7,236 nucleotides of DNA, taken from positions 1-7,236 of the forward strand of contig JAFXWT010000243.1 of NCBI GenBank assembly GCA_017542695.1, read 5' to 3'. The number at the start of each line of letters is the position of its first letter. Position 1 is the stretch's first letter. A program made the translations under genes and the position numbers. Of this stretch, positions 1 to 5,030 are shown piece after piece. Origin of the DNA: Clostridia bacterium. GTDB lineage: Bacteria; Bacillota_A; Clostridia; Oscillospirales; CAG-272. The notes beneath the pieces are model-generated. The model was not told where the DNA came from, made no database searches, and saw only the letters and a program-made list of their open reading frames with translations.

Positions 1-57
1 AATCAATGGCTGTACCCGTCGGGAGCACATCCAGTTCGAGTCTGGAAGAGGAGCGAC
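1..57 (+). tRNA. 3' part of a class II tRNA-like gene (cut by window start)
   Basis: A T-arm is visible: stem TCCAG (30-34), loop TTCGAGT (35-41), stem CTGGA (42-46). Before it lies a long variable-arm-like hairpin (CCC at 15-17 with GGG at 21-23, flanked by TGT/GCA). The first bases would be the 3' side of an anticodon loop and stem. A long variable arm suggests Leu or Ser. It is not a clean call: counting seven acceptor bases after the T-arm puts C at the discriminator, which is unusual, and no CCA follows. The 5' half is outside the window. It could be a real but divergent tRNA or a remnant. Confidence 0.4.
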
Positions 58-89
58 ATGAGTTTGAAATCTCATTAAAAATTCAACCT

Positions 90-165
90 GCCCACTTAGC
101 TCAATCGGTAGAGCATGCGGCTGTTAACCGCAGGGTCGTAGGTTCGAGTCCTACAGTGGGCGCCA
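90..165 (+). tRNA. tRNA-Asn (anticodon GTT), CCA encoded
   Basis: A full cloverleaf can be drawn by eye. The acceptor GCCCACT (90-96) pairs with AGTGGGC (155-161). The D-arm is GCTC/GAGC. The anticodon stem TGCGG/CCGCA encloses loop CTGTTAA, giving anticodon GTT (Asn). The T-arm is GTAGG-TTCGAGT-CCTAC. Discriminator G162 is followed by an encoded CCA (163-165). The gene sits directly beside an integrase gene whose 3' end faces it, the classic arrangement for an element inserted at a tRNA 3' end. The tRNA is intact, so the integrated form still yields a functional gene. Confidence 0.97.
139..165 (+). other. putative attachment site (tRNA-Asn 3' end)
   Basis: The T-arm and 3' acceptor half of tRNA-Asn is the most likely crossover region. 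Tyrosine integrases of this kind usually recombine in the 3' part of a tRNA gene, and the int gene begins about 335 bases away pointing at it. The second att copy would lie at the far end of the element, outside the window, so the exact core cannot be set here. Boundaries are approximate. Confidence 0.4.
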
Positions 166-166
166 C

Positions 167-209
167 GAAACCCTTGAAAACACTGCGTTTTCGAGGGTTT
201 CATCTTTTT
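167..209 (+). terminator. intrinsic terminator of the tRNA-Asn transcript
   Basis: GAAACCCTTGAAAAC (167-181) pairs with GTTTTCGAGGGTTTC (187-201) over 15 bp with one G-U pair and a 5-base loop. A run of five T follows at 205-209. It starts two bases after the tRNA CCA and so ends the tRNA transcript and insulates the element from it. Confidence 0.85.
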
Positions 210-214
210 CAAGC

Positions 215-379
215 CCGCACCACATTGTATCAAAAAAGTGGTGCGGAGTTTTTGCCTCGAAAAAACAGGTGCAAAAACCGGTGCGAGAATTTGAGGACTA
301 ATCTTTTGTAATTTTGAATTACGAGGCGGTCGAAAAAATGTGGCTGTCAAACGTGTCGCACCTGATTCCGCACCACATT
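215..379. repeat. cluster of GGTGC/GCACC repeats, candidate integrase arm sites
   Basis: Six copies of GGTGC or its complement lie in 165 bases: 217-221(-), 240-244(+), 268-272(+), 280-284(+), 358-362(-), 370-374(-). CCGCACCAC (215-223) and GTGGTGCGG (238-246) form a perfect 9-bp inverted repeat. CCGCACCACATT occurs twice (215-226, 368-379). The pairs at 268/280 and 358/370 have the same 12-base period and opposite orientation. Integrases with an AP2-like N-terminal domain bind short repeated arm sites flanking the core, so a role as arm sites for the adjacent integrase, or for the HTH protein, is inferred. Apart from these repeats and terminators, 166-500 shows no gene. Confidence 0.5.
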
Positions 380-425
380 CAAAAAATTTCAAGGAATAAT
401 TATTGTTTTCGGCTTCGATTTGACT

Positions 426-462
426 AAAAAAGACTCCGCCCCACATTTGTATTGTGAGGCGG
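426..462 (-). terminator. intrinsic terminator of the integrase operon
   Basis: CCGCC (436-440) plus CACA (442-445) pair with TGTG (453-456) plus GGCGG (458-462), with one internal mismatch and a 7-base loop. Read on the minus strand, the stem is followed after four bases by six T (complement of 426-431). It lies about 40 bases past the int stop codon. A weaker T-rich stretch on the other side (464-467) could make it act both ways. Confidence 0.7.
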
Positions 463-476
463 GTTTTGTATGTTCG

Positions 477-494
477 GTCCGGATAAATCCGGAC
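477..494. repeat. perfect palindrome next to the int stop
   Basis: GTCCGGAT (477-484) and ATCCGGAC (487-494) are perfect inverted copies around AA. It sits six bases past the int stop codon, between the gene and its terminator. It has no T run of its own. It could be a protein site or a 3' RNA stabilising hairpin. Confidence 0.6.
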
Positions 495-500
495 GCTTGT

Positions 501-1673
501 TTAATAATAGATTGATTCCAATTTCTCCATGCTTGCTTTCTGATGCTGAGGCAGTAAATGAGAGTATTTGTTCAGAGTCGTGCTGACGTTAGAGTGACCT
601 AAGGTCTTTGCGACCATCAGGATGTCCATTCCATTTTCGATACATCTCGTAGCAAAGGTATGACGAAGCGTATGAAAGTTAGCGTCTTCAACGCCGGCCT
701 GCTCCATGACTTCCTGATAGTAATCGTAAAATACCCGGGGTTCGATCGGCCTGTTCTTTTCACCAACAAAAACAAAGTCTTCCTCCGAATGAACAAAACG
801 CCGATCGGCTTTCCATTCAATCATCTTCTGTTTGTATTCCTCAAACTCTTTTTTGAAACTTGGGAACATATAGATGTCTCTGACAGAAGCTTTCGTTTTC
901 GGGGCAGTGACCTTCATATCGGATTTTTTACCGCTAGGATCATCAATGTTGGGTCTGCGGTTGAACTGCTTTGAAATATGGATTACTCCTTCTTCGAAGT
1001 CGACGTCCTTCCACTGGAGTCCCATTACTTCACCTTTACGGCATCCGGTATAACAGGCGAATACCACAGCGAACATAATCGGTTTCGGATATTCCCGCGC
1101 TGCCTTTAGTAGTGCATGCTGTTGATCGATCGTCAAAGCGATCGTATCCTTTTTTCCTGCTTTCGGTATTTTTACACCTGTAACCGGATTTCTCAAGATA
1201 TATCCGTTACGAACCGCCTGATTGAATATCAAGTTACGAAACGCCTTAAGATTTGTCAGACTTTTTTCGCCAAGACCGTTCTCTTTTCCCGGTTTCCTTG
1301 CTTCTCTTTGAAGATGCTCCTGTACCATTGCGTTGGTGACTTCAGAAAGCTTATAATTACCTAATGGATAAAGATGGTGTTCTGCAAGCGACCTATAGTT
1401 TGTATAAGTCGTTTCTCTGACCGAAACCTTAGAATAAGTTTCCAGGCAGATCCAAGCCCACTTTTCTACCGTTGTTTTGTTTGCTTCCATGAAGTTGCTG
1501 AGTTGAGACGCTTTTGCCTGATCTACGGCGGCAAGTTTAGCCTTCAGTTTTGACAACACCTCGGATTTTGTTTTTCCCGAAAGATAAGTTGTTTTTCCGT
1601 CCACTGTAAACTTGGTCGTAAACCTTCCGTCTGCCCTCTTTGAGATAGAATAATTGCTTGCTGTTTTTCCCAT
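501..1673 (-). CDS. int: tyrosine site-specific integrase
   Basis: A 390-aa tyrosine recombinase that would integrate and excise the element at tRNA-Asn. Residues about 8-50 (KRADGRFTTKF region) look like the AP2-like arm-binding domain of Tn916-type integrases. Residues about 68-160 form the SAM-like core-binding domain. The catalytic domain is complete: R212 (TGCRKGE), K261 in the beta-hairpin region (TAPKTKASVRD), H334-x-x-R337 (HTLRH), H360 (LGHSN) and nucleophile Y370 (NKYSHL). Length matches the family and nothing is missing. The start is set by AAAGGAG seven bases before ATG. The gene follows the HTH gene by 13 bases, so the two are co-transcribed. The C-terminal end faces tRNA-Asn. 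Activity is expected; the target assignment is inferred from position. Confidence 0.96.
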   Translation of the reverse strand: MGKTASNYSISKRADGRFTTKFTVDGKTTYLSGKTKSEVLSKLKAKLAAVDQAKASQLSNFMEANKTTVEKWAWICLETYSKVSVRETTYTNYRSLAEHHLYPLGNYKLSEVTNAMVQEHLQREARKPGKENGLGEKSLTNLKAFRNLIFNQAVRNGYILRNPVTGVKIPKAGKKDTIALTIDQQHALLKAAREYPKPIMFAVVFACYTGCRKGEVMGLQWKDVDFEEGVIHISKQFNRRPNIDDPSGKKSDMKVTAPKTKASVRDIYMFPSFKKEFEEYKQKMIEWKADRRFVHSEEDFVFVGEKNRPIEPRVFYDYYQEVMEQAGVEDANFHTLRHTFATRCIENGMDILMVAKTLGHSNVSTTLNKYSHLLPQHQKASMEKLESIYY

Positions 1674-1686
1674 TGAAATTCTCCTT

Positions 1687-2100
1687 TCAGATTTTATTAC
1701 GTTCTTCTTTTCGTACCCACTCGATGAACCCTGCCTTGCTAACTATGATTCTGTTTCGCTCCAACACGGCAGGGAACCCCGGTGTGCGAACCAGAACGTA
1801 AGCGTTTCCGTTAGAGATTCCCAAGGCATCGATAAGACGGCTCGGGGCAAAAACTTTTGGGAGCGGCTTCACGGCGCGAAGCTCGGCAACATCGGTGAAT
1901 ATTCTTTTTCCGGACAAAGCCTGCAGCAGATGCTCCCTGAAAATGATTTTTCTTTTTCCGATTTTCATATACGGGATCTTCCGCTCATCGATAAGTTCGT
2001 ACGTCCGGGATACGGACATGCCGATCGACTCGGCAAGTTGTCTTACACCTACAACGTCGGGTAATTCCTTTACTGTTTCAAAATCCGAAAATGAGTACAA
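1687..2100 (-). CDS. tandem HTH excisionase-like DNA-binding protein
   Basis: A 137-aa protein with two MerR/excisionase-type winged helix-turn-helix units. The first spans residues about 17-62 (VGVRQLAESIGMSVSRTYEL, then the wing IGKRKIIF and helix EHLLQAL). The second spans about 85-131 (APSRLIDALGISNGNAYVLV, then RNRIIVSKAGFIEWV). The start is taken as TTG: AGGAGG at 2113-2108 lies seven bases before it, whereas an ATG at 2133 would put that ribosome site inside the reading frame. Lying 13 bases upstream of int, it most likely serves as excisionase/directionality factor or as regulator of the operon. Two tandem domains in one chain are less usual than the single-domain Xis of about 60-70 aa. 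Its role is inferred from fold and context. Confidence 0.8.
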   Translation of the reverse strand: MYSFSDFETVKELPDVVGVRQLAESIGMSVSRTYELIDERKIPYMKIGKRKIIFREHLLQALSGKRIFTDVAELRAVKPLPKVFAPSRLIDALGISNGNAYVLVRTPGFPAVLERNRIIVSKAGFIEWVRKEERNKI

Positions 2101-2131
2101 AAAAGCACCTCCTGTAAGATTGCCAGCACGC

Positions 2132-2164
2132 AACAGTTCATACTGTTCTTTTCTGCCGGTCCAA
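2132..2164 (-). promoter_or_regulatory. promoter with palindromic operator for the HTH-int operon
   Basis: On the minus strand TTGGAC (2164-2159), a 16-base spacer and TATGAA (2142-2137) form a moderate promoter. The palindrome AACAGT-TCAT-ACTGTT (2132-2147) covers the -10, so a bound protein would block it; autoregulation by the HTH protein is plausible. The spacer has AAAAG six bases after the -35, as in the rightward promoters of the window. The leader would be about 30 bases, ending in the AGGAGG site. Confidence 0.5.
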
Positions 2165-2181
2165 TCAATTTACAGAGGCGT

Positions 2182-2248
2182 TTACATCCCGGATATTAAG
2201 TTGCAGCTGTAAGCATGGAAATAGTTTTGCTTAATTGAAATCCTCCTT
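2182..2248 (-). other. orphan ribosome-binding site before an ATT codon
   Basis: On the minus strand AAGGAGG-ATTTCA-ATT reproduces the start region used by int and by the helicase gene (GGAGAATTTCAATG), but with ATT in place of ATG. A frame of 17 codons runs from 2235 to a TAA at 2182-2184. It may be the relic of a lost gene start or a tiny leader peptide with a rare start. The rest of 2165-2285 shows only a weak 6-bp hairpin (2267-2283) after the sigma gene. Confidence 0.2.
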
Positions 2249-2285
2249 CGTATAATTAAATATCAAACATCAAAAGATGATGTTA

Positions 2286-3401
2286 TCAGGTTAAATAGTC
2301 GTACAGTGATGTGATTCCTTTGAGATTTCTCAAATGATTGAGCGCTCTTGCTTCTATTTGTCGGATGCGCTCTTTGGTGAAACCCATCTCTGAACCGATT
2401 TCTTCAAGCGTTTTTGGTTTACCATCCACCAGACCGAACCTCAGTTGAATTACCTTTCGTTCGGATTCTTTTAATTGGTCGAGAAAACCTGATAAAGCGT
2501 TATGTAGATCCGAATCTCGTATACTGCTGTACGGGTCTTGCGTTTCGTCTTCAACATTATGTACGTCAAGAATAGTTTGATCCGTGTCATCATACAAGAC
2601 TTCATCTGAAGAAACTACGGCGTATTCGGATGACTTGAGATTTTTTACACGGGCGATCGAAATCCCCATCGCTGTCGCGATCTCGTCATCAGTAGGGTAT
2701 CGGTTATTCTTACTGTAGTAATCATCCTCGATCGCTTTTATCCGAAATAGATCTGCGCTTATGTTATGAGGCAGCCGTATCAAACGCGAATGGTCTCTTA
2801 AATAATGTAAAATAGATTGTTTGATCCAAAAGACGGCGTATGTTGAAAACTTTGTTCCGCGTCCCGGATTGAAATGATCGATCGCGTTCATCAGACCGAG
2901 ATTTGCTTGTTGGATGAGATCCGGCAGTGGGATAGACGTTCCGACATATTTGACTGCAATAATAAAAGCCAACTTCAAATTACAGTGTATGATTTTTTCT
3001 CTGGCTTGCTTATTCCCTTCATGACTCAAACGGATAAGCATTAAAGTTTCTTTGTGCGTAAGCGCCGGGAAATCATGGATTTCTTTCAGATATGTTTTAA
3101 TGCTGTCTCCGAAGTTTTCCCCTACATCCTTTCTTTCTGCTTCTGTAATCTGGAAGTCGTCGGTATCAAATTCCGGATCAATCACATCTCCGCCCGGAGG
3201 CTTATCCTCGGTGTAGATTATAGAAATCCCCTCATTAATGAACAGAGAAACTAATTCTTCTTTTTCTTCTTCTGTAAGTTTGAATTTTGAGAATCGGTTC
3301 ATGATTGTTGAATAATTCATGAATCCTTTTTTCTTTGCTTGTATCATCAAGCTGGCGAGCAGCTGATTGCGTTCTTTTGTGAAATTATCTTCCTTTGGCA
3401 T
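2286..3401 (-). CDS. RpoD-like sigma-70 factor carried by the element
   Basis: A 371-aa sigma factor that would direct RNA polymerase to a particular promoter set. Residues 1-65 resemble region 1.1. Region 1.2 is at about 99-122 (IKTYLKEIHDFPALT), 2.1-2.2 at 133-189 (DLIQQANLGLMNAIDHF), 2.3-2.4 at 185-214 (FSTYAVFWIKQSILHYLRDH), region 3 at about 215-285 and region 4.2 at 330-370 (TLEEIGSEMGFTKERIRQIE). It is shorter than housekeeping SigA/RpoD of some Gram-negatives but complete. In region 2.4, E. coli W433 and T440 correspond to F191 and L198, while Q437 is kept (Q195). In 4.2, R584 is K343, with E585 and Q589 kept. This suggests an altered -10 preference with a near-normal -35. The start is the ATG at 3401, preceded by GAAGGAG; an upstream in-frame ATG at 3437 would fall within the operator. 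Adjacency to int suggests element-specific transcription. Confidence 0.9.
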   Translation of the reverse strand: MPKEDNFTKERNQLLASLMIQAKKKGFMNYSTIMNRFSKFKLTEEEKEELVSLFINEGISIIYTEDKPPGGDVIDPEFDTDDFQITEAERKDVGENFGDSIKTYLKEIHDFPALTHKETLMLIRLSHEGNKQAREKIIHCNLKLAFIIAVKYVGTSIPLPDLIQQANLGLMNAIDHFNPGRGTKFSTYAVFWIKQSILHYLRDHSRLIRLPHNISADLFRIKAIEDDYYSKNNRYPTDDEIATAMGISIARVKNLKSSEYAVVSSDEVLYDDTDQTILDVHNVEDETQDPYSSIRDSDLHNALSGFLDQLKESERKVIQLRFGLVDGKPKTLEEIGSEMGFTKERIRQIEARALNHLRNLKGITSLYDYLT

Positions 3402-3421
3402 AGGGTTTTCTCCTTCAAGGG

Positions 3422-3464
3422 GTGATACGCGTATCACTATATCACAAAAAATTCAATTTGTCAA
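3422..3464 (-). promoter_or_regulatory. strong promoter and operator of the sigma gene
   Basis: On the minus strand TTGACA (3464-3459), a 17-base spacer and TATAGT (3441-3436) form a near-consensus housekeeping promoter. The perfect 16-bp palindrome GTGATACGCGTATCAC (3422-3437) overlaps the end of the -10 and the start point. A third GTGATA half-site lies just upstream in the spacer and -10 (3442-3447 on the minus strand). A repressor bound there would shut off the sigma gene. The promoter lacks the AAAA block seen in the other four promoters, which fits the host sigma factor driving it. Confidence 0.85.
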
Positions 3465-3480
3465 GAGCAAATTATAAAAT

Positions 3481-3565
3481 GGGTATAAAATTACTTTGAA
3501 TAAACCGAAAACGGCGAATAAAGTTTGAGGCGATTTGAATTTTCGGGTATGAATTTACTTAAAAT
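3481..3565. repeat. imperfect direct repeats in the divergent control region
   Basis: Two 21-base copies, at 3481-3501 and 3545-3565, match at 17 positions (consensus GGGTATRAAWTTACTT then AAT at the end). Between them CCGAAAA (3505-3511) and TTTTCGG (3540-3546) form a 7-bp inverted repeat. The block lies between the divergent sigma promoter and the rightward promoter, ending just before the latter's -35. Binding sites for a regulator that sets the choice between leftward and rightward transcription are the likely role. Confidence 0.45.
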
Positions 3566-3567
3566 GC

Positions 3568-3617
3568 TTGACTTTCGGTGAAAAGTTGGGTAATATTTAA
3601 GTGCAATGACAATTGCA
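3568..3617 (+). promoter_or_regulatory. rightward promoter with palindrome at the start point
   Basis: TTGACT (3568-3573), 17 bases and TATAAT-like TAATAT (3591-3596) form a promoter for the four-gene operon. AAAAG lies seven bases after the -35. A palindrome TGCAAT-GACA-ATTGCA (3602-3617) covers the expected start point near 3603. It is a likely operator, though its sequence differs from the other palindromes in the window. Confidence 0.65.
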
Positions 3618-3645
3618 AGTGTTTTCGGAAAAACATACTTGGAGG
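3617..3645 (+). promoter_or_regulatory. leader hairpin and Shine-Dalgarno that set the start of the next gene
   Basis: AAGT+GTTTT (3617-3625) pairs with AAAAC (3630-3634) and ACTT (3637-3640) around a CGGA loop with a 2-base bulge. GGAGG (3641-3645) follows at once, eight bases before GTG 3654. The hairpin may set access to the ribosome site. Confidence 0.45.
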
Positions 3646-3653
3646 TGACAGAG

Positions 3654-4103
3654 GTGCCCGGCGAGAAGAACGGACTGGGCGAGGAACTGATGCGTTTGTG
3701 GGCGGATACATGCCTGTTGCAGGATATGAATCCGTTACAAAAAAGAATTTTTGATTGGTGGACCGGTGAAGGCTTTTTCAATGCCTCCAACTTTAAGCAA
3801 ACTTCCCGTGGGGTGAGTGCGGAGCTTATTCTTATGTTGGGAGAATATGTGTACGGAATAGTTCGTAATGGCGGCGAGCTTGTTTCCGCAGAACAAATCG
3901 AGGCTAAGAAAAAACAAGGCTGGGAGATGATCCCCTTCGGTACTCGTTATCTTTTGAAGGACACAATGGATAACAGAGCGAAAGTCGAGGCGCTCCTTAA
4001 AGAAAACATTCGGAACTACCGACTGGTCGATTTCACAACGAAAGAATTAGGCGATGAGACGGTGCTGAAGTCCGTTATCATTGAAGTATATAGGAAAAGG
4101 TGA
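3654..4103 (+). CDS. hypothetical protein, 150 aa
   Basis: Not recognised. The start is taken as GTG 3654, eight bases after GGAGG (3641-3645). An ATG in the same frame at 3606 lies only about three bases from the predicted transcription start, inside the palindrome, and has no ribosome site. The protein is soluble-looking, with no signal peptide or membrane segment. It has an aromatic N-terminal part (LQKRIFDWWTGEGFF, residues about 28-42), a predicted helix (ELILMLGEYVYGIV), a lysine-rich stretch and a mixed helix/strand C-terminus ending IIEVYRKR. It is the first gene of a rightward four-gene operon; the next gene begins four bases after its stop. Context suggests an accessory or regulatory role in the element, with no specific function supported. 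Confidence 0.75.
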   Translation: MPGEKNGLGEELMRLWADTCLLQDMNPLQKRIFDWWTGEGFFNASNFKQTSRGVSAELILMLGEYVYGIVRNGGELVSAEQIEAKKKQGWEMIPFGTRYLLKDTMDNRAKVEALLKENIRNYRLVDFTTKELGDETVLKSVIIEVYRKR

Positions 4104-4107
4104 AATG

Positions 4108-4560
4108 ATGAGTAAACTGTCAGATCTGGTAAGAGAGTATAAAGAGTCTCCCTCCGTCAAACTTGAAAAGGAAATCATTGATTATATCGTAAACGTGGAT
4201 AATCCGGAGGAACTGGATAAGCTGCACCGCAAAGTTGAAGACGAATGGTATAAGGTCAGTAACTATCGTCTCAGACATCTGCACGGCGGCTTATACGCGG
4301 TCACCGAATCGTTCTCTATGGACAACGGCATGATGTGCTATGCATATAAGATTGATCTTGATGAAATCAGTCCTTTCAGCATCAGTGCATATCAGAGCAA
4401 CTGTCCGGAATATCGGGACAGCATGCCGGACGACGGATACTTTTCCGCGCTGGCGGTAGCAATGGCATACGACGTCGATAATGCGGAGCTTTGTGGATTT
4501 GCCCGCAGCGAGGCGGAGCTGCAGTTGTGGTACGATAAAGTGGATAAAGAGGTTATATAA
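4108..4560 (+). CDS. hypothetical protein, 150 aa
   Basis: Not recognised. Two ATGs are adjacent (4105, 4108). The second is preferred because AAAGG (4096-4100) lies seven bases before it; an upstream TTG at 4081 would overlap the preceding gene. The N-terminal about 50 residues look helical and charged (LSDLVREYKESPSVKLEKEI, then PEELDKLHRKVEDEWYKV). The remainder is a mixed alpha/beta segment with a Met/Tyr-rich strand (GMMCYAYKIDLDEI) and an acidic end. There is no signal peptide, membrane helix or catalytic motif. The stop codon overlaps the next ATG by one base (TAATG), implying translational coupling. Confidence 0.8.
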   Translation: MSKLSDLVREYKESPSVKLEKEIIDYIVNVDNPEELDKLHRKVEDEWYKVSNYRLRHLHGGLYAVTESFSMDNGMMCYAYKIDLDEISPFSISAYQSNCPEYRDSMPDDGYFSALAVAMAYDVDNAELCGFARSEAELQLWYDKVDKEVI

Positions 4561-4757
4561 TGCCTGCAAGAGTCTATACATGCGACACCTGCGGTTTTGT
4601 TTTCACGCGTACCGGAGAGTGCAATCAATGCCCGGATTGCGGAAAAATAACGATCAGGTTTGCTAACGAGAAGGAAAGAAAAGAATTTGAGTACAGATTG
4701 CAGCATCCGGAGGATGTTGACAGTCATTTTGGGATGTGTAAGAATGACCACCGATGA
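4560..4757 (+). CDS. small zinc-ribbon protein, 65 aa
   Basis: The N-terminus carries C8-x2-C11 and, nine residues on, C21-x2-C24-x2-C27 in the context CPDCG, a zinc-ribbon/rubredoxin-like knuckle pair. C8, C11, C24 and C27 are the likely metal ligands. The C-terminal half is charged and helical (NEKERKEFEYRLQ) and ends in a His/Cys-rich tail. Its start overlaps the previous stop (TAATG), and its last 14 bases overlap the next gene, so it is translated as part of the operon. Small ribbons of this type bind nucleic acid or proteins; the partner is unknown. It would be missed by a length cut-off but the Cys pattern and tight packing support it. Confidence 0.8.
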   Translation: MPARVYTCDTCGFVFTRTGECNQCPDCGKITIRFANEKERKEFEYRLQHPEDVDSHFGMCKNDHR

Positions 4758-4944
4758 GGAGAGACTACTCGATAGGATTGCAGCCCTGCTGAAAGAGGCA
4801 GGGTATGATCCTTATGCCCAGTTTTGCGGTTACCTCGAAACCGGAAGCGATCTTTACATAACGCGAAAAGGCGATGCGCGAGGGAAAATCGGTTATGTAA
4901 GTATGGACGCAGTCAAAGAATATAAAGAAAAAATAGCCCATTAA
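4744..4944 (+). CDS. IreB-like (UPF0297/DUF965) small protein
   Basis: A 66-aa protein resembling the IreB/UPF0297 family, judged from memory of the family pattern. Residues 14-47 show ALLKEAGYDPYAQFCGYLETG, here split as helix ALLKEAG then GYDPxxQxxGYLxTG, then Y38-I-T and DAR (44-46). These correspond to the family's EKGYNPINQIVGYLLSG, AYIP/AYIT and DAR. In Enterococcus, IreB is a substrate of the Ser/Thr kinase IreK and modulates cell-envelope stress and cephalosporin resistance. Family members are usually about 85-90 aa and chromosomal; here the N-terminal threonine-bearing segment is mostly missing. ATG 4744 is chosen and overlaps the zinc-ribbon gene by 14 bases; its ribosome site is weak, so coupling is likely. 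A TTG at 4726, 12 bases after GGAGG, is an alternative. Function in the element is unknown. Confidence 0.65.
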   Translation: MTTDEERLLDRIAALLKEAGYDPYAQFCGYLETGSDLYITRKGDARGKIGYVSMDAVKEYKEKIAH

Positions 4945-4963
4945 CGCATTAACTCGCATTGTT

Positions 4964-4996
4964 TTCTTGAAATGGATATAAAACCTCCTGTATGTT
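4964..4996 (+). promoter_or_regulatory. promoter of the acidic-protein gene
   Basis: TTCTTGAAA (4964-4972, -35 TTGAAA at 4967-4972), an 18-base spacer and TATGTT (4991-4996). The spacer holds TAAAAC (4979-4984). The promoter before the helicase gene has the same TTCTTGAAA, the same TAAAAC at the same distance and a TAT-type -10, so the two belong to one class. The start point is expected near 5003. Confidence 0.65.
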
Positions 4997-5030
4997 GTAG
5001 TATGAAACAACATTACAGGAGGTTTTTGTT
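4980..5030 (+). promoter_or_regulatory. SD-sequestering hairpin/terminator spanning the promoter
   Basis: AAAACCTCCTGTATGTTGT (4980-4998) pairs with 5007-5026 over 19 bp with a single bulged T, around the loop AGTATGAA (4999-5006). The right arm holds the AGGAGG (5017-5022) used by TTG 5031. TTTTTGTTTT follows, so in RNA coming from the upstream operon the structure would both hide the ribosome site and act as an intrinsic terminator. The local -10 (4991-4996) is inside the left arm, so locally started RNA begins in the loop and lacks the left arm. Confidence 0.75.

Noticed and set aside
6..311. Plus-strand open frame of 101 aa from the window start
   Set aside because: It reads through two tRNA regions and a terminator and has no ribosome site.
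215..379. CRISPR array from the repeated GGTGC/GCACC units
   Set aside because: The units are far too short, irregularly spaced and in both orientations, and no cas gene is near.
96..446. Minus-strand open frame of 116 aa across the tRNA and att region
   Set aside because: It runs antisense through tRNA-Asn and two terminator hairpins, giving the familiar spurious CRTRTYDPAVNSR peptide of tRNA antisense frames.
1654..2212. Plus-strand frames opposite the HTH gene
   Set aside because: Both overlap the well-supported HTH gene and lack a start signal; the encoded residues show no domain.
2267..2283. ACATCA-N5-TGATGT hairpin after the sigma stop as a terminator
   Set aside because: The stem has only six mostly weak pairs and no clean T run, so termination is not supported; transcription may continue into the HTH and int genes.
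3606..3653. ATG 3606 as start of the first rightward gene
   Set aside because: It falls within the palindrome about three bases from the predicted transcription start and has no Shine-Dalgarno, while GTG 3654 has GGAGG at a good distance.
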